A DNA stretch of 34,429 nucleotides from Pelargonium nanum. Taxonomy: Eukaryota; Streptophyta; Magnoliopsida; Geraniales; Geraniaceae. A program made the translations under genes and the position numbers. Of this stretch, positions 1-9,767 are shown piece after piece. The stretch's first letter is position 1, and the number at the start of each line of letters is the position of its first letter. The notes beneath the pieces were generated by a model that worked only from the letters and a program-made list of their open reading frames with translations, was not told where the DNA came from and searched no databases. The stretch is taken from NCBI GenBank assembly GCA_036897485.1, contig JAYMTF010000523.1, positions 1 through 34,429 of the forward strand. The letters run 5' to 3'.

Positions 1-592
1 CCTTGTATATATATGTATTTAGGCCGTCGCTTATCAAAAAAAAAAAAAAAAAAAGAACTGGTAGTTAATAACTAGCGCACACACCTATAAGATAGCTACA
101 ATATTTCCAGTTAGTTGCACAATCCCCATGTGACTAATTAGAATATGAATAAGGGGTGTGCGGGGGTCCAAAACAAAAAGTGAAACAGGAGCCACTCAAC
201 AAGTAATCCATATAGAACTTCTGTCTTTTACAATTGAGGGACCCGGTTATGAGTATCACTTTTGCTGGAAAAAGCTGTCTTATTGTAGGTGGTAGTTCTA
301 AATTAAGGGCTTCACTGGTATGCTGAATCTAAAAGTAAAAAAAATTAAAGAATGTATTACTAGAGCTTTGTTGAATATTATAATACTTGAGTTTTTTGTC
401 TCTCTACAAGCCAGCAATTAGTATAACTGGTTTACTAATAAGTAAGACCTTAGCTTTTTAAGGAATCAGTTTTAGATATTTATGTACAAAAGATCAAATA
501 CTAACCAAGTATTTTAAAAAAAAATTAAATTCTACTCTAGAGTCTGCCCAAGTAGATGAGGAATAACAGAGACAATACAAGTTTGTGAGTAA

Positions 593-705
593 GTAGGCTT
601 TGAGTCCACAAGGAGGACCTCTTATAAGCAAACAAATAACCTAACTTGTGAGTTTGTCTTTTTCAACCACGTAGGCTTTGAGTCCACAAGTAGGACCTTT
701 TATCT
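593..705. repeat. Two-copy tandem repeat, period about 78 bp
   Basis: The 20-mer gtaggctttgagtccacaag occurs at 593-612 and again at 671-690. Both copies are followed by a similar aggacc(t)ctt/ttttat tail, and similar gtgagt-containing sequence precedes each. The spacing is 78 bp. It looks like a short local duplication in intronic DNA; no function is suggested. Confidence 0.75.
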
Positions 706-715
706 CTTTAAATGC

Positions 716-791
716 AGCTGACCATTTTCTTATTTTGGTTTGTAAAGTGATAATATTATTAATAAGCGTATAAAATTTATTCTTTCACAAA
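716..791 (+). repeat. Direct repeat copy 1 (partner 2140-2218)
   Basis: About 76 bp beginning agctgaccattttcttattt and ending ttctttcacaaa is repeated in the same orientation at 2140-2218 with only a few mismatches and small gaps. The copies lie about 1.4 kb apart, on either side of the first visible FY exon. Either both are pieces of one dispersed repeat, or one came from a local duplication. Confidence 0.8.
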
Positions 792-1756
792 TTCATTAAC
801 AAGTGATAATACCTTGACTTTAAACTTTAAGATTTTTATTGAGTCCAGCCTATCCCTTTTAAGTAAGGTTTAAATGAGGATTCATCTCACAGTGAGTCAT
901 ATCATAACTTGAAAATTATGTGATCTAATTTTTCCTATTCACTTTGCTCTCACTATTTAATAGCATAGTTGATTAGATTACTAAAGCTTCTGACCTAAGA
1001 AGAGTCACCTAATTATCTTCCCTTCATTCAATTTGACAATGGAGTCCCTTTGGTATGGGTTCCCTCGTGTTATACTCAGGTCTAAAAAAACTTCAAATTA
1101 CCCAAAGAAATAGGGTAATCTAGATTTTTTCACTTGGTACCTTTCAGCTTTTTCTGCTAAGGTTACTGACTTTTTTGCTGAGATCTGGGGCATCCTTATA
1201 AGGGCAGTGTCTGTCAACTACAATACCTGGTACTTCGCTTTTGCTCGTGTACTTTCCCAGCAATTATGAAACCCTTTTGTCATAATCTGTGCCGCCGTGA
1301 TCCTCTAGGTTCATAAAATATACCTTTAGGTAAACAGAATCCGTTAAGTGTAGGACAACAAGCATAAAGGGAGTAATTTTTTGTATATAGCGGAACACCT
1401 GAGGAAGCGCATAATTGATGTCTTATTTTAAATAACCACAAAAATGAAGAGATTTCCTAATCGTATTAAAACATGAATTCCTTACAAGACTGCTCATAGA
1501 AAAAGAAAGATTAATGGGCAGGTTCGGTAGCCCCTTTTAAAACTTGTAAATCCGCATTCGGAAATTAGAAAAAGAATCTCTTAAGTTGCCTTACTTTAAA
1601 AATTTTATGCTAGATCTTCAGTATTTTAAGGCGTGCTTAAACTAAATTCTCTGCGCACGTAAATGACCATCTCCTGACCCAACATAGGTGGGAGTCTCCT
1701 GCACTAGGCCAACCTTTTTGAGTCCAGAAGCATCTTACAGTTCATCTTTTTAACAG

Positions 1757-4700
1757 CTTCTGTAGGACAGATTTGAAGTTTTGCTCCTGCTCTGATGATA
1801 CTACTGTTAAAGTCTGGGACTTTGCTCGATGCCAAGAAGAACGTTCATTAACTGGTAATGTGCTTTGATTACTCAAGATGTGAGAATGAAATTATTTTAT
1901 GTGGGTGGACACTGCATCAATATTAATTTATTGAACTCATAAAATGCTATGTCTGGCATTGTGCTATTTATATTACTGTTCCTGATAATTTTTGTTGTTT
2001 CCACTTGAGTGTTTGCGAAAAAGGAGCCATCATAGGTTCCTCTTTATTGCTGGATTTGATGCATAGTATATGTTTGTTTATTTTTCTTGTATCTTTCTCT
2101 ATTTCGTTAGTTGAAAATCGCTAAAATATTCAGGTTTTTAGCTGACCATTTTCTTATTTTTGTGGTATGTAAAGTGATAATATCATTAACAAGCGTGTAA
2201 AATTTATTCTTTCACAAAGTTGTCACAGTCTGAACCTCTGAGGGATTTAAGTACAGTTTTGTCTGGTTCTACATATTCATGAAGTGTGTATGAATTAACC
2301 TGAGGGTTTCCCGTGTGGTTTGAACTCAGGCAGGCCATGGTTGGGATGTGAAGACTGTTGATTGGCACCCTACGAAATCCCTTCTAGTTTCAGGTTTACT
2401 CTTCATTCCTTCAGTAAGCTTCTCTGGTGAGATCTTCTTCATATAAGTTCTCACTGCTATACTACATTTTTTTTACCTTAGGAGGAAAGGATAACCTGGT
2501 AAAACTTTGGGATGCGAAGTCAGGGAGAGAGCTTTCTTCTTTGTGAGTACAATTTCTCAGCTATTAGTGATTGACTTTCCTCATGTGCTCTTGTAACAAA
2601 CATAATTCCCTAATAAAATTAAAGCGGACGCCTAGAGTGAGGAATCCAAATTTACTTTCCACTTGTCTTTTGCAGTCATGGGCACAAGAATACAGTGCTT
2701 TGTGTCAAATGGAACCAAAATGGTAATTGGGTGCTAACTGCTTCAAAGGATCAAATCATTAAGGTGGATAAATTCCTGTTCCCTTCCTAGCTATCATTTG
2801 TGTTGATAATGCTGGAGTTTGCTTTCTTTGTTTCTTTTCTCTATTTCATATTTTCCTCATCTGAATGACATTTAATTATTGTCTTTCATATTTGCAGCTT
2901 TATGATATAAGGGCAATGAAGGAACTTGAATCTTTCCGTGGGCATCGGAAGGATGTGACTGGTTAGTGACAACTTCTCTTGCTTATTTTGATGCACACAC
3001 TTTTATGTGTTACTTATGTGGATATATATTATGAACATTATTATTTTTAAGCTCATAGTGAACCATTTCTGAAGGTCAAAAAATTGTTTTAAGCATGTGA
3101 AATTTTACTGAATCAGATTAATATTATTTGAATGGGAAATGGGAATATTCAATCTGGTCTTCAAAGATGTATTTTTTTGTGTGTTGATTAGTAAATTGAA
3201 TATGTATATGAAATATTTATTTCTTGAAACTGAATTGAGTTTAATGTAATGAACGAAAAACTTAAAAAATATTATAATACTTGTACCTATGTCATTAAGA
3301 CTTAAAATATATATACCTAAGTTTAATTGTAAAGCAGTGTTTCAATATTTTTGTTAGAATGATGAAGTAAAATTTGTATTTTATAATATTTTACATTATT
3401 GATGGCGCATATCTTTTTTCCACTTGTGATAGCATTGGCTTGGCATCCATTCCATGAAGAATACTTTGTCAGTGGCAGTTTTGATGGATCCATCTTCCAT
3501 TGGCTTGTTGGGTAAATTCTGTTCTTGGTTTAAACATGTTTTCCATGGGTGCATGAAATTTTATACTCTCGTTCATCTTTGTGAATACCTTTCCCTCAAT
3601 GGCTCTGGGTTCTTTAAACATTAAATGAATTTTGATTTAATACCCCTATTATTTTTCAAGTAGGTAGAACTATTGCTTTGTATTAAAGTAATTTCATTTT
3701 CAAACTAAGGATATATAACTCAAATTAGATTTAGTTGGAGTTCTTTCAAGGCCTTAAACTTACAATCTTGAAGGATTTCAAGTTAAAGTTCAATCTGATG
3801 CTACTTTTATCATCTATGCAAAAGGAGTATATTGCTGATAATCCTGAAGGATTTGGATGTGAACTTTTTCAAAAGAAATGTATGCTCAGCAGATGTTAAC
3901 ACGGTATTTCTGATATTGAAATGATTAAATCTCTAATTGGGTTTTCTGATAGGCATATAATCTTGTGAATCCTGATAGTCATTTATGTTTGTTTTGGTTT
4001 AGTACATTCTGATTGAATTCTATTTGTACCACTCCTTGCTGCAAGTTTGGAAGAAAAATGTCTGGTAGGTCCTGTTTCTTATGGTCATTTAATACTTATT
4101 CTCTGATCCACAGGCATGAGACTCCTCAGGTTGAAATTCCCAATGCTCATGATAACAGTGTGTGGGACCTAGCATGGCATCCTATTGGATATCTCCTTTG
4201 CAGGTACTACCTAAATCTTCATGCATGTTAGATCATCATGTGTAGTGGCAATAGCACTCAGGTTTTGTCCATTAATTGTTTAAAAGTTGGAGGCACCTAA
4301 GTTGAAAGAACTTTTTTGAATTTAAGAAAATTTTCATAGTTGCTTTTTATGCACGCCTTCGAATGTTGGCCAACAGTTATTCGAATATGTTTAGCATTTT
4401 CTGTAATACACATATATCCCTTCTTATTACTTAAAAGCATTGATACTTTAAGTTGTGAATTATGCCTTATATGTGATTTCATAGAAGTGCATCTACAGTT
4501 GAGGGGACAATTGTGACGAACTATTGTTGTTTGCTTGGAGTGAATTCAAGTAGAGTGAGCATATTACAAAAATAAATAGATAGGGTAGAAACTTGATTTT
4601 ACTAGTCTTTCATGAAATTTCTGAATGCTTTTTTTTTATGGTCCATATCGTCATACATAGTGCTAGTTCACAATATGAGTCTGTTATATTACTTTGTGAA

Positions 4701-7169
4701 TTTTCATTAAGCTTTATTTATCCATGGATACTTGTATGCCTTTTTTTTTTTCTGCAGTGGTAGCAATGATCACACTACAAAGTTTTGGTGCCGAAATAGG
4801 CCAGGAGACACTGCTCGTGATAAATTTAGTATGGGCCAAAACCAAGGTTGTTACCTGCTCCCCACCTAACCACATATATCTCCATCCAAGGGGATACTGT
4901 TATTATTTTATGGATTTGGTATTTATATTGTTGAACTTCTTGTTCACATTCCACAATTATACTTTCATTGGTCTGTACAATCCTTAAAGTTTAGGGAGCT
5001 GTATATGTTCGTAAAAGATGATAAAATAATCAAACCTGATTATATGCTGTCTCTAATCTGTATCAGGTTATGGTGAACAAAATCCTGCTTTTGCTAGTCG
5101 CATGCCTGGTAATTTCCCAGTTGCTGAAGCACCATCAACTCCAGGACCATTTGCTCCAGGATTGGCCCGAAATGAGGGAACCATTCCAGGTGTAGGTGCT
5201 GCAATGCCACTATCAATTCCGTCTCTCGATCCATCAGCTCAAGGAGAACATAAGCAATCTCTTCCAGTCTCAATGCCTTTGGGGGCTCCTCCTCTCCCGC
5301 CTGGTCCACATCCCTCTCTTCTTGCTGCCAATCAGCAGCAAGGGTACCAACAAAATCCGGGACAGATGCCACAACACCACCATCAGCAGGGACACCCACA
5401 GCAAATGCCGTCTTTACCTATGCCACCTCCAAATATGCAGCAACTACAGCCTCCTTCCCACCTAGCCATGCACCAACATCCTCATCATTTATCTCGTCCA
5501 CCCCAAATGCCCCCACATGGTATGCAGGGATCTATGCCCATGCCTTCATCTGTGTCTACATCACACCCTATGTCGATGCCTGGTCCAATGGTATGATATT
5601 ATTTGAACCTCTCTTCATTTTTTCTTCAAAATTTTCTAAGCTGTGGTACCTAGAGTACCAGTCTGAGTTCTGTTTCACTTATAAGATAGTGCTCATCTTC
5701 TAGTAAAAGGCAGTGTGGTTTAAATATAGTTTGATGATGATGCCATATATAATTATAAAAATCAGAACTCAAAAGTAGATCCAATATATATAGAAATCTA
5801 TCATTATGTTGGTGCACATTCTGTGCATGAAAATCTAATTTGATTATGAAGTTATATACTCCCTCCGCCCCAAAATGAGTGTCCTTGTTTCTATTTTTGG
5901 AATAATTAAGGAGAAGTTAGTTAGTGTTGTACAATTACTTTTCAATCCCCATGAGCACGTGTACTAACAAACTCAAGGGATATTAAATAACTTATTATAT
6001 GGATGTTATTGGTAATTCATGCTATAACTAACTTCCTAAAATATATTTTGATAAAATTATGTATTTCTTTTACTCCATTATCTGGAAAATGTTCACTGAA
6101 TTCAAATATATTTTTGTTCTAATCTTCCAAGAGAAACTGATTTGAATATTAGAAAAAAAAAGGTCTAATGGATTGAGCTACACAACATACGTTAGCTCTC
6201 CCCTTTTCCCATAGTCTCTCCCCTCCCCACCCAACAAGAAAACTGATTTGAATATTATTATTCTAAACATTTAGATTTAAAATTGACTAAATGGGAACAA
6301 TTTTAAACTTCTATCCCGACCCATTGACTACTCTAGATGACATCTCCCTGTTCTGCTGTGAGTTGTGATTAAAATTTGTATGAAAAGGAGTTGTAGATGG
6401 TCTAAAGATTTTAACTGATCCTGCGCAACACTGTTTAGCATTAGTTTGATTGGCTTAGTGCACATCTGTCATTTTGATGAATTTGTCTCCTGGCTGGGAT
6501 AGAATTGTTAGTTTAATTTATGAAATTGGCTTTGTGAATGATTATAATAACTTCAAATTCTTTCTAAAGATACTTATTACCAACTTGTGAGTGCAGGGGA
6601 TGCAGGGAACGGTTAATCAGATGGGTCCCCCATTGCCACAAGGCCAGTTTATGGGCATGAATCAAATGCACCCAAGTGGCGGGCCTCCTCCTGTTGGAGG
6701 TTACCCGAATGGTATGCAAAATATGCCGGGTCCGCCAAACACTGGTGGGGCTCACATGTATATGCAGGGCGGTGCTTTCAACCGACCACAAGGTGGGCAG
6801 ATGCAAATGATGCCAGGGTTCAATCCATACCAGGTAATATATAAGTTTCTTGCTGCTATGAACTGTTTACTCAAAGCTGCACTAGTTATATACAATAATA
6901 TAACGACTTGACTGCCAACTTTAATTTGCCTTAAAGAAGTTTTGGCTGGATTTCTGGGTATTTGTTATATTGGCTCAAATCATGGTTAAATAAAACTCAG
7001 TATAGAACATATAATCCAAAGAAGTGCACGTGGATACTAGGATGATTCACTGTGGAACAATTACATTTGTTGATCAGCTGATGATATGTCTGTTTGGTTG
7101 TTGTAGTCTGGGGGTCAACCGGGTATGCCTCCCCCGCCACCAGGTCCACCACCACATGCCCAACAATAG
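1757..7169 (+). CDS. FY: FY, WD40 pre-mRNA 3'-end processing factor (5'-partial)
   Basis: Plant orthologue of WDR33/Pfs2, a CPSF subunit that takes part in poly(A) site recognition in the nucleus. In Arabidopsis, FY works with the RNA-binding protein FCA in autonomous-pathway flowering control. Exons: 1757-1854, 2334-2393, 2482-2542, 2676-2763, 2898-2961, 3433-3511, 4114-4203, 4758-4846, 5067-5590, 6597-6833, 7107-7169. All introns between them are GT-AG, and the frame stays open for 483 codons to TAG at 7167-7169. Exons 1-8 encode WD40 repeats ([50 protein letters not shown]). Exons 9-11 encode a Pro/Met/Gln/His-rich tail. PPLP motifs, the type bound by the FCA WW domain, are encoded at 5288-5299 and 6627-6638; the extreme C-terminus reads PPPPPGPPP instead. 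Compared with Arabidopsis FY (about 650 residues), roughly the first 210-220 residues are missing, presumably beyond the left edge. Assignment is very secure. Confidence 0.95.
2140..2218 (+). repeat. Direct repeat copy 2 (partner 716-791)
   Basis: Second copy of the element described at 716-791, located inside the FY intron between the exons ending at 1854 and starting at 2334. The copies share the segment tgtaaagtgataatat and the tail aaaatttattctttcacaaa. Confidence 0.8.
5858..5890 (+). mobile_element. Stowaway-like MITE terminal sequence (single end)
   Basis: actccctccgccccaaaatg, preceded by TA, closely resembles the terminal inverted repeat of Stowaway-type Tc1/mariner MITEs (CTCCCTCCGTCCC...). 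It lies in the FY intron 5591-6596. No inverted partner is visible downstream in that intron, so this is at most a truncated element or an isolated terminus. Confidence 0.45.
6134..6257 (-). mobile_element. Small insertion flanked by an 18-bp direct repeat (SINE-like?)
   Basis: aaactgatttgaatatta occurs exactly at 6134-6151 and 6240-6257. The 88 bp between them start with a nine-A run after g. Read on the minus strand, the insert ends in poly(T) preceded by tagctcaatccattag, which resembles a tRNA-type pol III A box. A long perfect target-site duplication plus a homopolymer end is the signature of an LINE-mobilised short element. At 88 bp it would be a truncated or deletion derivative. The duplication is plain in the sequence; the SINE label is inference. 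Confidence 0.5.
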
Positions 7170-9767
7170 ACTGACCGCTCTTGTACGAGACTTAACTGCT
7201 ACAAAGAGGATGTATCCTTCATTGCCAAAGTGTATTCCTGTCTATGTGGTTGTAGTTTTTCCCCAAAAGGCGCGGGCAGACAAGGAATGATACTGGGTAG
7301 GATGATTGAGGAAAATGTATCTTGTAAATTTTCCGTGATTGTCATTTACCGTGATATTTAGAAGAATGGTCTAAGAAATTGAATCAGATGACCTACTGCA
7401 TTTCTAAGTTGCAACAATTGTTGGACAGGTCGAAATTTTCATTTAAAACTTTGAAATGTTTGTTTGTATTTAAATATTTTTGCGTGTATGGTTGGTGATA
7501 TGACTTGCATGATTTTGTTGTATAATAGTTGGTTTAAAAAATAATCAACAATCCGATGAAATAAATAAATGAGGGGAACATGGAAAAATTGGGAATTAGT
7601 CCCTGACCTGACCTCACAAGTTCAATGGCTTGATGAGGCGTGCCAGCTTCCAGTTGAAGGGTAGCCAATTTTTTATTTTTTTTATTACTAAATTTAGTTA
7701 GCTTTATTTTTATATGATAATAGTGTATTCGGACCAACTTTGTGTGCATTTTAAGACTATTTTCTCATTTATCGACCAATGTTAAAATTGTACCTACAAA
7801 CCCTTTTTTACCTTTTTTTGCTCCGATATTTGAACCCAAGAGCAAACCACATTGACCACTATCACCCCAACTCCTTGCAGTTTAAACTTGATAATTATTT
7901 TATTAAATTCAAATGCAATTACTTTCATTAAATTGTTGTTACTTGTAGATTAGGTTTTATTTATAGTGGTTCCTTATATAGTTCATCGACCAATTCATAT
8001 TTTGAGTTTACGTATAACGCAAGAGGACAAAAAATAATAGAAACTAATATATATGTATAAATTAGAGACAAACACACCTAGTAACAATTATATAGAATAA
8101 AGAAACAACATTTGATCATTATCATATACAAAAAGTAATATGAGGAATCACTACAAAAAATTAGCAGATTCTCATTGGATAGAACAACTCACAAAAGACA
8201 CAAACATCATCAACCCTCACTCATTTCTTGCATTGTGTTTAATTTTAAGCAAATGGTAAGTACGTTGCAGTGAGAATACGTTTTTGGCAATTGAATGTAA
8301 ACGTATCGGTGGTTGTTCAAACATATGATGAATTGGTGATGTTAGAGAGATATTTAGGTAAGTGGCCAATGGTAGAGTAGAGCTGGTTTGGTAAACAAGA
8401 TCATTTATCTTTCTTCCTACTCCTTCTTTTGCTTGACTAGTAGTGCGTCCAAAAAGGATGAGAAAGAACATGATTTAACAAACAACAAACTTCCTCCTAT
8501 ATCCTAGGATGAGCTGATAAAGAAGGTAAAAAGAGGCTCTTTGGAGTTTTCAAATAGACCCTTGGGTGAAATTTATGGGTACTCACTGAATTTTCTTAGC
8601 GGTGTGTTACATTTATGGTGTGCAAACTCATAGCTTTAAAGTTCAAGTGATGAAGTGAAAATTTAATAAAAAAATACTATAAGTGTGAAAGTTCCGGCAC
8701 AAGACTCTTACGACAAGAAAAATTCTACATGTACTCGTGTTTGAAGTGTTTTGCTGATCTGGATCAACAAAACACATCAATTTATTTTGGAGAAATTCAA
8801 AAATATATTAAAATCTTTAGTTTTGTTGCGACAAAAAAATTCTTGCAAATTTCCCGCAAATTTTTGATGGAATTCTTTGGTAGACATGGAGGATCCAAGT
8901 TATGAATGAAGATTATTATTGGTATGGAAATTAAAGATATTTGTCTTCATTTATTGGAAAATAGAAGAAAAAAACTTTCACGCACAGAAGTTTAATACTT
9001 CAACTGCTCATAGTTCACCATTTTCAAGCACCTAAGACGTGACATGAAGCATTTTTTCCATGACAAAAGTTGAAACAACAACTAGTGCAATTGCCAACAA
9101 GAAACCAGAATCAAGACCTCAACTTATTTGTAGTTAAAGTTAAAGCTAAGTAAATTAGGTTAATCCAATTCAATATATTCAACAATTCAGAGACTTTTCA
9201 AGATTTGTTCTCTTGTTATTGCAGCAAAAACATGAACAACAAATTAAGGAACAAATCAAACTAGCACTCAAAATAAAGCATCAGGATGGAATATATTCTG
9301 TGCTCTCCTAACTATTGATCCACATCAAATCTTATACACTAATCATCACTGGTTTAATCTATAAAAGGTATTTATAGGTAAACCAAGAATAACTGTTTAC
9401 TCAACACAATTTACAGACCTCCATGATGCTCAGTACTATCAATTCTATTCTACAAACATACCACAACAAAGCAAAGCAAAATTGCAAAACAAAAGATGAT
9501 TCAAACAACTCTATCCACAGAGATATAGCAAATGGAAACAATGCACCAATGTTAGACTCAGAACTTGCTATGGTATCATATAAAGCATCTAGATATTAGT
9601 AATGTGTCAAGCCGAAATAAGAACAGAACTCACCATTGATGAGGAGAACTTTGTATCAATATTCAAACAGAATTGTAGAACAAGCATTCTTTTGCAGGAA
9701 ATGGACACGTCTGGTTGATTCACAGGGCGCGCGTATATCTATATTATTCTATGCTTACTGTTTGACA
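7170..9767. other. Convergent intergenic region between FY and the NLR
   Basis: This is the FY 3' flank and, from the right, the NLR 3' flank (both genes end into it). Overlapping AATAAA signals at 7560-7569, about 390 bp after the FY stop, could serve FY polyadenylation. The rest is AT-rich with only short unsupported ORFs. I see no RNA gene and no complete mobile element. Confidence 0.6.
7560..7569 (+). terminator. Candidate FY poly(A) signal
   Basis: Two overlapping AATAAA hexamers (7560-7565 and 7564-7569) on the FY strand, downstream of T/G-rich sequence at about 7440-7530. Plant poly(A) signals are loose, so this is only a plausible near-upstream element. Confidence 0.35.

Larger units (their letters stand above)
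1..1756. other. Non-coding region upstream of the first visible FY exon, probably FY intron
   Basis: No exon of FY or any other recognised gene is seen here. The first visible FY exon begins inside the WD40 domain with a good 3' splice site (tttttaacag) at its left edge, so at least the last part of this stretch should be intron and the N-terminal exons should lie left of the window. The region is AT-rich, starts near a poly(A) run at about 37-54, and holds two short duplications (593-705; 716-791, the latter matched at 2140-2218). One 51-codon open stretch at 1114-1266 has no recognisable family. That the whole region is a single intron is inference. Confidence 0.55.

Noticed and set aside
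1114-1266. A 51-codon stop-free stretch between TAG (1111) and TGA (1267) in the left non-coding region, with a plausible amino-acid composition.
   Set aside because: No start-splice context and no family recognised; 51 codons can occur by chance. It may be a fossil of a transposon reading frame but cannot be supported.
5094-5399. Minus-strand 101-codon ORF opposite the FY Pro/Gln-rich exon.
   Set aside because: Composition mirrors the low-complexity sense exon; antisense shadow.
7534-7749. 71-codon minus-strand ORF downstream of FY.
   Set aside because: No family, AT-rich codons at both ends, and located in the FY 3' region; likely chance.
8150-8165. cactacaaaaaa, resembling a CACTA (En/Spm) terminal sequence.
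   Set aside because: A single short AT-rich match with no inverted partner or target duplication.
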